This document shows, one piece after another, positions 1 through 7,229 of a DNA stretch of 50,529 nt. A model generated the notes under the pieces. That model made no database searches. It was not told the origin of the DNA and saw nothing but the letters and a program-made list of their open reading frames with translations. Both the position numbers and the translations under genes were made by a program. Each line of letters begins with the position of its first letter. Position 1 is the first letter of the stretch. This DNA is from Bacillota bacterium (GTDB lineage: Bacteria > Bacillota > Clostridia > Christensenellales > Aristaeellaceae): contig JAEZHK010000120.1 in assembly GCA_023416655.1 (NCBI GenBank), positions 1 through 50,529 on the forward strand, written 5' to 3'.

Positions 1-525
1 TCCACCAACAACTACGCCGCGGGCAAGCTGGCGGGCACCACGATGATCGAGGAACTGGACAAGGCCGGCAAGACCTCCGGCAAGGTCGCCATCATCGGCG
101 TCAACACCGCCACCAACTCCACCATGAACCGTGAAGCCGGCTTCCGCGACGCCTTCGCCGCCGACGGCCGCTTCGAACTGCTGACCACCGAGTACAAGGA
201 CGGCCTGGCCGCCGAGTCTCAGGAAGCCGCCACCAACTTCATCATGGGCAACCCGGACCTCGTGGGCATCTTCGGCACCAACGAAGGCTCCACCGTTGGC
301 ACCGGCAACGCCATCAAGGCCGAAGCGCCGGAGATCATCGGCGTGGGCTTCGACAAGTCCGACGCGATCCTGGGCCTGCTCAAGGACGGCTCCCTGAAGG
401 CCGCCATGGCGCAGAACCCCTTCACCATGGGCTACCTGGGCGTGGCGGAAGCCTACGCCGTGATCAACGGCCTGTCCACCGGCCCGTCGGTCATCGACAC
501 CGGCGTCGCGGTGCTGCGCGGCTAA
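1..525 (+). CDS. sugar-type ABC transporter substrate-binding protein, C-terminal part
   Basis: The reading frame is open from base 1 and stops at 523-525, so only the last 174 residues are present. The fold pattern is that of the periplasmic-binding-protein/LacI superfamily. It shows GKVAIIG, then a segment resembling the second lobe (AGFRDAF), then IFGTNEGSTVGTGNAIK and IIGVGFDKSD before a final AMAQNPFTMGYLGV, which is typical of ribose/xylose-type binding proteins (Peripla_BP_4). It would be a lipid-anchored extracytoplasmic receptor feeding an ABC sugar importer whose other genes must lie to the left, because nothing downstream belongs to such a system. A strong terminator follows the stop. 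The ligand cannot be read from this part. Confidence 0.85.
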   Translation, partial: STNNYAAGKLAGTTMIEELDKAGKTSGKVAIIGVNTATNSTMNREAGFRDAFAADGRFELLTTEYKDGLAAESQEAATNFIMGNPDLVGIFGTNEGSTVGTGNAIKAEAPEIIGVGFDKSDAILGLLKDGSLKAAMAQNPFTMGYLGVAEAYAVINGLSTGPSVIDTGVAVLRG

Positions 526-554
526 TCCCTCTTTCAGGCCCCACAACGCTCCTT

Positions 555-590
555 CGCCGGGAATCCACTCTGGATTCCCGGCGCTTCCTT
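555..590 (+). terminator. intrinsic terminator after the binding-protein gene
   Basis: A 13-bp perfect stem (CGCCGGGAATCCA paired with TGGATTCCCGGCG) with a 3-nt loop is followed by a pyrimidine run CTTCCTTTC. It ends the transcript entering from the left edge. Confidence 0.8.
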
Positions 591-628
591 TCGGGCAGTA
601 TTTCAAAGCGGCGAGAGAAGGTGACCGG

Positions 629-1117
629 ATGGCGCGTCAGCCCCGGCAGGTTCACCTGTACCTGTACAGGAAGAACGCGGACGGCGAATACGAATATGCG
701 ATCTTTCAAAGGTCGGAAAACGCGCTGTGGTGGCAGGGCGTCTGCGGCGGCGTGGAGGCGGGTGAAACCGACGAGGAGGCCGCGCGCCGGGAACTCCGGG
801 AGGAAGCGGGAATCCGCACCACTCTCCCGCTCCATCGCCTGACCACCATGAGCTACTTGCCCGCCGGCATCTTCTCCCCCGAAACGCAGGCTCCTTGGGG
901 GCGGGATGTCGTCGTGGTTCCCATGATCTTCTTCGCCATGCCCTACGACGGCGTCGTGGCGCTGTCAGAGGAGCATGCCGGCTTTCAATGGCGCGCTTAC
1001 GCGGAAGCGGAGAAGCTGGTCTACTTCCACGATCAGAAGGCGGCCCTTTGGGAGCTGAACGAAAGGCTCAAGAGAAACAACCTGGAGAATGGATCGCCCA
1101 CGAAGGGCACTGCGTGA
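629..1117 (+). CDS. Nudix hydrolase (NudB/dATP pyrophosphohydrolase-like)
   Basis: This 162-residue protein carries a complete Nudix box at about residues 40-62: GGVEAGETDEEAARRELREE followed by AGI, matching GX5EX7REUXEEXGU. It opens with RQVHLYLYRK and has WWQGVCGG just before the box, like NTP pyrophosphohydrolases of the NudB type. Expected activity is Mg-dependent hydrolysis of a nucleoside diphosphate linked to another moiety. The substrate is not predictable. The ATG at 629 was chosen because GAGAGAAGGTG lies at a normal Shine-Dalgarno distance. It stands alone, downstream of a terminator and convergent with the azoreductase-like gene. Confidence 0.88.
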   Translation: MARQPRQVHLYLYRKNADGEYEYAIFQRSENALWWQGVCGGVEAGETDEEAARRELREEAGIRTTLPLHRLTTMSYLPAGIFSPETQAPWGRDVVVVPMIFFAMPYDGVVALSEEHAGFQWRAYAEAEKLVYFHDQKAALWELNERLKRNNLENGSPTKGTA

Positions 1118-1212
1118 TTGTTTCTTTAGCCGTCATTAAAGCCCACTTTCTCAGCTTGAATCACGATTGGCGAGCGTGATGAATGCAACCTTGCTTGGAT
1201 AGCCCTGATTGA

Positions 1213-1857
1213 TTAAAACAGCTTTGCCACCAGCGGTTCAATTTCTTTGGTAGCTTTCTGAATCGCGTTTTGGCGATCGGCTTCGGAGGTGCCCGTTCCG
1301 TCGACCAACAGTTCCTTAAATGTCTCTATCCCCAAAAACTCCATCATGTCATGTACATAATTCAGCCCTTTGTTGAGGGCGTTATTCAGGATCCAAGGCA
1401 CGTTTGCGCCAGATGACTGAACATAGACAAATATTCTACGCTTGTCATTTAGCAACCCGCGCGGCATATCTTTTTCGAACGCGATTGTCTTTCCGGTTTG
1501 GATGATACAATCCAAGTATTCCTTGACCGGAGCGGGAAATGATAGGCTCCACATTGGCGCAGCCAAGATGTAGATATCCGCAGCCTTGAATTGATCGCAC
1601 AGTTGCTCGATCACAGCGACTTCGTTCTGTTCCTCGGGGCTGAGCTTGCTCCTGCTTTCCGAATTGATGATCGCGCTTCTGCTTTGAAAGTAACACCCTT
1701 TCAGCTGAGGGATATGGTTTGTATATAAGTTCAATTCTTCTATAACGATACTCGGGTCCCGTCCTGCAATCGCATTCACCAGACTTCTGCTGACGGTACG
1801 ACAGGATGAGAGCGCCTCCGCTTTCGAATTCGCGATGATATATAATAATTTCCTCAT
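1213..1857 (-). CDS. FMN-dependent NADH-azoreductase-like flavodoxin-fold protein
   Basis: The 214-residue product begins MRKLLYIIANSKAEA, a flavodoxin-like first strand and phosphate loop, and contains APMWSLSFPAPVKEYLDCII followed by TGKT, the hallmark segment of the AzoR/AcpD family. These are cytoplasmic FMN enzymes that reduce quinones or azo compounds with NAD(P)H. Base composition and codon use are visibly more AT-rich than in the flanking genes, as in the adjoining pseudogene, which suggests recent acquisition. The ATG at 1857 follows GTGAGGGTGAGTAA. No operon partner is left intact. Confidence 0.85.
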   Translation of the reverse strand: MRKLLYIIANSKAEALSSCRTVSRSLVNAIAGRDPSIVIEELNLYTNHIPQLKGCYFQSRSAIINSESRSKLSPEEQNEVAVIEQLCDQFKAADIYILAAPMWSLSFPAPVKEYLDCIIQTGKTIAFEKDMPRGLLNDKRRIFVYVQSSGANVPWILNNALNKGLNYVHDMMEFLGIETFKELLVDGTGTSEADRQNAIQKATKEIEPLVAKLF

Positions 1858-2067
1858 TTACTCACCCTCACAACGATGTCTGTCGCAGTCACGCTGGTCG
1901 CCGTTGTCGGAAATTCCAGATCTGCCATATTTGATCGCCCTTTCGTCTATTCTCATGACATTTCATAGTGTTTCCGCCTTAGGTTGTATGCAATCTGGTA
2001 AAACTCGGGACGGGATCGCCATTATTGGGGACAATGGGTCCTTTATGGCAATGACCCGGCAGTTTTT
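1858..2067. other. AT-richer intergenic stretch without a convincing gene
   Basis: This holds the upstream region of the azoreductase-like gene and the approach to the SDR pseudogene. I found no ORF with a ribosome binding site and no clear promoter pair in either direction. Confidence 0.5.
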
Positions 2068-2298
2068 ATGAAAATTGTTGTGATAACGGGTAGAATACGC
2101 GGCATCGGTTTTTCAATGGCGACAGAGTAAAGGGTGTTCAACATATTGGCAGACAAACCTGAAACGGTCGCAAAATTCTTTATACCGAGAATACTTGGAA
2201 ACACCCAACGATACTCTGATCGCTTGGTTGACGAACCCAAAGGCGGCATGGCGTTTCATGACAGCGAGACAGCGCAAAGACAGACTGATTTATACTAA
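2068..2298 (+). pseudogene. short-chain dehydrogenase (SDR) remnant with internal deletion
   Basis: From the ATG at 2068 the frame reads MKIVVITGRIRGIGFSMATE and then TAA at 2128. TGRIRGIG is the SDR nucleotide-binding TGxxxGIG motif. The same frame continues past the stop with VFNILADKPETVAKFFIPRI, which I recognise as the far C-terminal part of clostridial SDRs, and ends at 2298. The roughly 200 central residues, including the YxxxK catalytic site, are missing. The gene therefore looks like an N-terminal stub joined in frame to a C-terminal stub by a large deletion plus a stop. It shares AT-richer composition with the neighbouring azoreductase-like gene. Confidence 0.7.
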
Positions 2299-2348
2299 TG
2301 TAAAATATTAATGCGTCCAAAGCGGCGAGAGATTTTCGATGTAGGGCT

Positions 2349-2397
2349 AGGAGCCGGAGCGAGGCGCAGCAGCGCTACGCCAACGCGGAGAGCGACA
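2349..2397. repeat. short dispersed sequence, copy 1 (second copy at 44185-44261)
   Basis: The segment begins AGGAGCC followed by AGCG and AGGCG, and ends with a core at 2369-2397 (GCAGCGCTACGCCAACGCGG, then AGAGCGACA). The same order occurs at 44185-44261 with one substitution and a 1-base length difference in the core; the second copy carries about 29 extra bases between the two blocks. Confidence 0.55.
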
Positions 2398-2518
2398 CCG
2401 CCATACGCGAAAAGATCCGCCGAGACGACGCATTTATATTTGGAATTGGTATTAAGCACAAGCTGGAATGTCGGTGGCTCCGTCATCTATCAAGTCGCAT
2501 TTGGTGCCGCATTATACG

Positions 2519-2553
2519 CCAAAGGCCGCGGCGCAGCGCGCTACGGCCTTTGG
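2519..2553 (-). terminator. possible glgA terminator hairpin
   Basis: CCAAAGGCCG pairs with CGGCCTTTGG around a GC-rich loop, 31 nt beyond the glgA stop on the minus strand. There is no clear U-tract, so this may be a pause or processing structure instead. Confidence 0.4.
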
Positions 2554-2584
2554 ATGATTCTCTGTGGGTAATGGTTCCAGATCT

Positions 2585-4474
2585 TTATTCCTTGGCTTTC
2601 TTTGCGCGCGGCTTCTTCGCGGGCTTGGGCGCTTCCGGAGCCGCTTCCGGCGCGGGTTCGGCGATCTTCGCGCGGGACTTCTTGGTGGGCGCTTCCGCCG
2701 CTACGGGCGCGGGCTCCGCCGCCGCCTTTTTGGAGCGGGACTTCTTTTCGGGCTTGGCAGGCGCTTCCACTGCCGGGGCTTCTACCGCTTCTATCGCGGC
2801 CTTCTTCTCGCGGGGCTTCTTTACGGGTTTGGCGGGCGCTTCCGGAACCGGAACAACCTCCGCCGCCGCTTCGGGCACAGGCGCGTCAACCGCGGCCGCG
2901 GGTTCGGCGCTCATGGCCACAACAATGACCGGTGCCGCGCTCGCGGGTTCTGCAGGCGCGGATTCCGCCACGGGTTCGGCGGATGCCTCCGGCGCTGTCG
3001 GCGCTTCCTTGGCGGCTTTAGGCTTGCGGGCGGGCTTGGCGAGTTCCTTGTAGAGGTCCACGTAGTGGTGGGCCGACTGATCCCAGCCGTACAGGCCGCG
3101 CATCGCCCGCTCCATCAGCTTCTTCCACGCGTCGGGGTGATTTTTGTACAGGTCCACCGCGCGCTCGAGCACGTGCAGCATGTCGTGGGCGTTGTAGTTG
3201 AGGAAGGTGAAGCCGTTGCCCGAACCGGAGAACTCGTTGTAGGACAGGACCGTGTCCCGAAGGCCGCCGGTCTCCCGCGCAACGGGCAGCGTGCCGTAGC
3301 GCATGGAGATCATCTGCGAAAGGCCGCAGGGCTCGAACATCGACGGCATCAGGAACATGTCCGCGCCCGCGTAGATGCGGTGGGCCAGCGTGTGGTTCAT
3401 CTCGATGCGGGAGGCGATGCGCCCGGCGTACTTCCACTGCGCCCAGTTGAAGAGGTCCACATACCGGTCCTCGCCCATGCCGAGAACCGCCAGCTGGCAG
3501 CCGGTGGCCATGACGCCGTCCAGCACGCGCTCGACGAGGTCGAGGCCCTTCTGGCTGGAAAGGCGGCCCACCATGCCGATGAGTGGGATGTCCGCGCCCT
3601 CCTGAAGGCCCAGTTCGCGCTGGAGGGCCAGCTTGTTCGGAAGCTTCCGCTCCATGGATTCCGGGCCGAAGCGGGATTCGATCAGCGGGTCGGTCAGCGG
3701 GTCGTACTCCTCCGTGTCGATGCCGTTTAATATGCCCAATAGGTCCTGCGACCGGGCACGCATCAGGCCGTCCAGACGCTCGCCGTAGTAGGCGGTCTTG
3801 ACCTCCTCGGCGTAGCTGGGGCTGACGGTGGTGATCTTCTGGGCGAACGTCAGGCCGCCCTTCATGAAGCTGCACTGGCCGTAGAACTCCAGGTGGTCGG
3901 GCGTGTAGGCCAGCGCGCCCAGGGACACCAGTTCCTCGATCTGGTCGGTCGGGAAGACGCCCTGGTACTGCAGGTTGTGCACGGTGTAGACGGACTTGAT
4001 CTTCTGGTAGGGCTTGAGCACCCGGTACTGGATCTCCAGCATCGCGGGGATGAGGCCGGTCTGCCAATCATGGCAGTGGAGCACGTCCGGCACGAAGTCG
4101 ATCTTGGGCAGCGCCTCCATCACGGCACGGTCAAAAAACGCGAACCGCTCGCCCTCGTCTCCGCCAAGGCCGTAGATGTAGGAGCGGCCGAAATAGTACT
4201 CGTTGTCGACAAAGTAGTAGGTGATGTCGTTTACCGTCAGTTTTTCGATGCCCACGTACTGCCTGCGCCAGCCGAGGTTCACATAGAAGTAGAGCAGGTG
4301 CTCCATTTTCGAGCGCCATTTTTCAGGGATCGCGCTGTATAGCGGTGTGATCACCCGGACATCCACGCCCGATTTTTTGATCTCCTTGGGCAGCGCGCCC
4401 ACCACGTCGGCCAGGCCGCCCGTCTTGGAGAAAGGCACGCATTCCGAGGCCACAAACAGCACCTTCAACTTCAA
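2585..4474 (-). CDS. glgA: glycogen synthase GlgA with a long basic Ala/Pro/Lys-rich C-terminal tail
   Basis: GlgA transfers glucose from ADP-glucose to growing alpha-1,4-glucan. It starts MKLKVLFVASECVPFSKTGG with the ADP-glucose-binding KTGGL at residues 17-21, and carries GRLSSQKGLDL and FEPCGLSQMISMRYGTLPV, the C-lobe nucleotide-sugar site of GT5 enzymes. The catalytic protein ends near residue 480, the usual length. A further 149 residues follow, almost only A, P, E, V, K and R, with four spaced basic blocks: KKPREKKA, KKSRSKKA, KKSRAKIA and KKPRAKKA. The frame stays open through this tail to a normal stop, so it is part of the protein. It is the last gene of glgC-glgD-glgA, 25 nt after glgD. 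Confidence 0.96.
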   Translation of the reverse strand: MKLKVLFVASECVPFSKTGGLADVVGALPKEIKKSGVDVRVITPLYSAIPEKWRSKMEHLLYFYVNLGWRRQYVGIEKLTVNDITYYFVDNEYYFGRSYIYGLGGDEGERFAFFDRAVMEALPKIDFVPDVLHCHDWQTGLIPAMLEIQYRVLKPYQKIKSVYTVHNLQYQGVFPTDQIEELVSLGALAYTPDHLEFYGQCSFMKGGLTFAQKITTVSPSYAEEVKTAYYGERLDGLMRARSQDLLGILNGIDTEEYDPLTDPLIESRFGPESMERKLPNKLALQRELGLQEGADIPLIGMVGRLSSQKGLDLVERVLDGVMATGCQLAVLGMGEDRYVDLFNWAQWKYAGRIASRIEMNHTLAHRIYAGADMFLMPSMFEPCGLSQMISMRYGTLPVARETGGLRDTVLSYNEFSGSGNGFTFLNYNAHDMLHVLERAVDLYKNHPDAWKKLMERAMRGLYGWDQSAHHYVDLYKELAKPARKPKAAKEAPTAPEASAEPVAESAPAEPASAAPVIVVAMSAEPAAAVDAPVPEAAAEVVPVPEAPAKPVKKPREKKAAIEAVEAPAVEAPAKPEKKSRSKKAAAEPAPVAAEAPTKKSRAKIAEPAPEAAPEAPKPAKKPRAKKAKE

Positions 4475-4499
4475 TCGCCTCCTTGAAATGGTTTCCGGG

Positions 4500-5627
4500 T
4501 TATATGGTCATGTTTTTCCCGATCACGATCGGGTAGGCTTTCTGCCCGATGAGCTTGCCGCTGCGGATGGTAACCGCCTTGTCGAGGATCACGTTCTCGA
4601 CCTCAACGCCCTCCTGGATCTCCGACTCCTGCATGATGACGGAGTTTCGGACGATCGCGCCCGCGCGCACCCTTACGCCGCGGAACAGGATGCTGTTTTC
4701 GACGTTGCCCTCGATGATGCAGCCGTCCGCCACCAGCGAATTGGAAGCGCGCGCGCCCTCGACGTACCTGGCGGGCACCTCGTCGCGCACCTTCGTGTAG
4801 ACCGGATTGGCAAAAAGCTCCTGCCGGATGTCGTAGTGTAGCATATCCATGTTAAACTCAAAATAACTCAGGACAGATTCTACGCGCCTGTGGTAACCTT
4901 TATACTCGTATCCGCGCACGGTGAGCAGTTTTTGCTTCAGGTACTGGGGCAGCATGTCGCGCAGCGCGTCCTTCATGCCGTGGGAGAGCGCCTGGTCCAC
5001 CAGGTGCACCAGCATCGAGCGGCGCATCAGGATCACGTCCATGCAGAAGTTGGGGTTTTCCGGGATGTTGGGGCCGATTTCGAAGTCGAGGACGTTTCCC
5101 CGGTCGTCCAGCTTCAGGTAGGTGTGCCTTGAGAGCATCGAAGGGGAAACGCGGCTGTCGCGGTAGCGCGTGGTGTACATCAAGGTCACGTCCGCGCCGG
5201 ATTCCCGGTGCTTTCGCACCATGTCCTCAAAGTTGGTGTTGAACACGGAGTAGCTGCCCATGAGCAGCACCAAATCCTGGTTGGACCGGCGCAGGTACGC
5301 GATGTTCGACTTCAGCGCGTCCAGCGTGCCCTCGTAGGTGCCAACATTTTCGCGGGTCTGAAACGGCGGCAGGATGAAAAGGCCGTCGTTTCTCGTGTGA
5401 AGGTCCCACTCCTTGCCCGCGCCCAGGTGGTCCATCAGCGAGTGGTAGTTTTTCTGCATGATGACGCCCACGTTGCGAACGCCGGAGTTCACCAGGCTGG
5501 ACAACTGGAAGTCGATGATCCGGTAGCGCCCGATGACCGGAAGGGCCGCCACCGCGCGGGAGCTGGTCAACTCGCGCATGTTGATGTCATCCTTCGAGGT
5601 GTAGATGATGCCCATGACGTCCTTCAT
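4500..5627 (-). CDS. glgD: glucose-1-phosphate adenylyltransferase regulatory subunit GlgD
   Basis: The 375-residue protein is a nucleotidyltransferase-fold paralogue of GlgC. It starts MKDVMGIIYTSKDDINMREL, where GlgC has the GGxGxRL pyrophosphorylase signature, so the catalytic nucleotide motif is absent, as is usual for GlgD. It keeps GRYRIIDFQLSSLVNSGVRN and a C-terminal left-handed beta-helix (SLVADGCIIEGNVENSILF). In Firmicutes GlgD partners GlgC and alters its affinity and catalytic rate. Its start overlaps the glgC stop by 4 bp (5624-5627), pointing to translational coupling and matched amounts of the two subunits. Confidence 0.95.
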   Translation of the reverse strand: MKDVMGIIYTSKDDINMRELTSSRAVAALPVIGRYRIIDFQLSSLVNSGVRNVGVIMQKNYHSLMDHLGAGKEWDLHTRNDGLFILPPFQTRENVGTYEGTLDALKSNIAYLRRSNQDLVLLMGSYSVFNTNFEDMVRKHRESGADVTLMYTTRYRDSRVSPSMLSRHTYLKLDDRGNVLDFEIGPNIPENPNFCMDVILMRRSMLVHLVDQALSHGMKDALRDMLPQYLKQKLLTVRGYEYKGYHRRVESVLSYFEFNMDMLHYDIRQELFANPVYTKVRDEVPARYVEGARASNSLVADGCIIEGNVENSILFRGVRVRAGAIVRNSVIMQESEIQEGVEVENVILDKAVTIRSGKLIGQKAYPIVIGKNMTI

Positions 5628-6829
5628 TTGTCCGACGCCCCCTTCGCCTCAAGCTCCTCCGGGCCGACCTGTTCCCCCGGCTTCACCTTGGTCCCCGCGG
5701 GCAGCACGGTGTATGACGCGATCAGTGCGATCTCGCTCTGCCCGCCCTCGCCCACGTCGCATCCCTCGCCCACCACCGCGCGCTCACCCACGATAGAGCG
5801 CCGCACGACGGCGTTCTTTTTGATGACGCTGCCCGGCATGACCACCGAGTCCACCACCACCGCGCCCTCCTCCACCCTGACCCCGGCGAAGAGCACCGAA
5901 TGGCTGACCGAGCCGTAGACCTCGCACCCTTCGGTGACCATGCACGAACTGACCTGCGCGGTATTGCCGATGAAGTGGGGCGGCATGATGGGGTTCCGGG
6001 CGTAGATGCGCCAGCGCTTGTCGTAGAGGTTGAACAGCGGCGGGTCCATGATGAGGTCCATGTTGGACTCCCAGAGGCTGGCAATGGTGCCCACGTCCTT
6101 CCAGTAATCCTCGAAGTCGTAGGCCATGAGCTTTTGCTTGTCCCCGATCATCTTCGGGATGATGTTCTTGCCGAAGTCGTTTGAGGATTTCTTGTCGGCC
6201 TCGTCGGCCACCAGGTATTCCTTCAAAACCTGCCAGTTGAACACGTACACGCCCATCGAAGCGCGGTTGCTCTTGGCCTTTAAGGGCTTTTCCTCAAATT
6301 CGGTGATGCGGCCGGTCTTGTCGGTGGCCATGATGCCGAACTCTTTGGTGATCTCCCAGGGCACGAGTCGCACGGCGATGGTGGCGGCGGCCTTGTTGGC
6401 GATGTGGGTCTGAAGCATCTTGTTGTAGTCCATCTTGTAGATGTGGTCGCCGGACAGGATCAGCACGTAGTCCGGGTCATACTGCTCAATGAAGCTGATG
6501 TTTTGGTAGATGGCGTTGGCGGTGCCGCGGTACCATTCGCCGCTCTTCCCCTTCACGTAGGGCGGCAGCACAAAAACGCCGCCGTTGGTCAGGTCCAAAT
6601 CCCAGGGCTGGCCGGAACCGATGTAGCGGTTGAGTTCAAGCGGCTGGTACTGGGTCAGCACGCCCACCACGTCGATGCCGGAATTGGAGCAGTTGGACAG
6701 CGGAAAGTCAATGATGCGGTATTTCCCACCGAACGGCACGGCGGGCTTAGCCAGTGTTTTGGTGAGCAGGCCCAGCCTTGAACCTTGTCCCCCGGCCAGA
6801 AGCATGGCAATGCAGCTTTTTTTGAGCAT
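5624..6829 (-). CDS. glgC: glucose-1-phosphate adenylyltransferase, catalytic subunit GlgC
   Basis: GlgC makes ADP-glucose from glucose-1-phosphate and ATP, the committed step of bacterial glycogen synthesis. The N-terminus has the intact signature AMLLAGGQGSRLGLLTKTLA followed by KPAVPFGGKYRIIDFPLSN. GDHIYKMDY carries a metal/substrate aspartate and FEEKP follows. The C-terminus is the beta-helix (SVLFAGVRVEEGAVVVDSVV). At 401 residues it has the usual length. Its ribosome binding site is AAGGAG/AAGGGG just upstream of the ATG at 6829. It is first gene of the glg operon and is preceded by a -10 TATAAT at 6897-6902. Confidence 0.97.
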   Translation of the reverse strand: MLKKSCIAMLLAGGQGSRLGLLTKTLAKPAVPFGGKYRIIDFPLSNCSNSGIDVVGVLTQYQPLELNRYIGSGQPWDLDLTNGGVFVLPPYVKGKSGEWYRGTANAIYQNISFIEQYDPDYVLILSGDHIYKMDYNKMLQTHIANKAAATIAVRLVPWEITKEFGIMATDKTGRITEFEEKPLKAKSNRASMGVYVFNWQVLKEYLVADEADKKSSNDFGKNIIPKMIGDKQKLMAYDFEDYWKDVGTIASLWESNMDLIMDPPLFNLYDKRWRIYARNPIMPPHFIGNTAQVSSCMVTEGCEVYGSVSHSVLFAGVRVEEGAVVVDSVVMPGSVIKKNAVVRRSIVGERAVVGEGCDVGEGGQSEIALIASYTVLPAGTKVKPGEQVGPEELEAKGASDK

Positions 6830-6896
6830 TCCCCTTCATCTCCTTCGAGTTGGTGCGGCATCCGAATGTTAATAATATGAATAACCAGTTGATAAC

Positions 6897-6925
6897 ATTA
6901 TACACGAAGCGCCGCCGGATTACCA
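6897..6925 (-). promoter_or_regulatory. probable glg operon promoter
   Basis: On the minus strand TATAAT (6897-6902) lies about 70 nt upstream of glgC. The only -35 candidate at 17 bp is TGGTAA, so the -35 is weak and activation may be needed. Confidence 0.5.
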
Positions 6926-6959
6926 GCCTATTTTTACCTGACGGGGATAGAAAATCTCC

Positions 6960-6990
6960 ATCAAAAAGGCGCGCCGTTTTTGACGCGCCC
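6960..6990 (-). terminator. terminator downstream of the beta-propeller gene and repeat A
   Basis: On the minus strand GGCGCG and CGCGCC pair around a loop, followed by TTTTTGATGG. Transcripts of the propeller gene would carry the whole four-hairpin repeat A in their 3' UTR before stopping here. Confidence 0.75.
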
Positions 6991-7046
6991 TTGACAATCG
7001 GCATGGAACCATGGGGCTTCCTCCAGTGCGCTTGTCACCCAATCAT

Positions 7047-7223
7047 GGCTCTCATCGTTTCCGGCGACCTGCGCGCCGGAAATCGGTTTCCATAACCAGT
7101 GCGCACACTGGTGGCGGAAACAATTCCAAAAGTCAGTGAGCCGCCCGGAAATTCCGCAGAATTTCATGGCTCACGCAGTCTTCCTCTTTCGCGTTGAAAA
7201 GCCGCCCGGCGGATTTTCAACGC
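7047..7223 (-). repeat. four-hairpin intergenic repeat, copy A
   Basis: Read on the minus strand, this 177-nt element has four consecutive stem-loops. Hp1 is GCGTTGAAAA with TTTTCAACGC plus CCGCC/GGCGG. Hp2 has outer GTGAGCC/GGCTCAC and inner GAAATTC/GAATTTC. Hp3 has GTTTCC/GGAAAC and ACCAGTG/CACTGGT. Hp4 is TTTCCGGCG/CGCCGGAAA with loop CGCAGGT. It starts 6 nt after the stop of the propeller gene. Copies B, C and D keep the pairing with different bases. Confidence 0.9.
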
Positions 7224-7229
7224 CCCGAG

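Larger units (their letters stand above)
2299..2584. other. gene-free stretch between the SDR remnant and glgA
   Basis: Apart from the dispersed motif and an inverted repeat near 2519-2553, nothing here has a start codon with a ribosome binding site. One frame reads QRYANAESDTAIREKIRRDD without any start, so it may be a gene remnant that I cannot name. Confidence 0.4.

Noticed and set aside
2311..2571. 86-codon frame covering the dispersed motif
   Set aside because: No ribosome binding site, low-complexity basic composition and overlap with the glgA terminator region.
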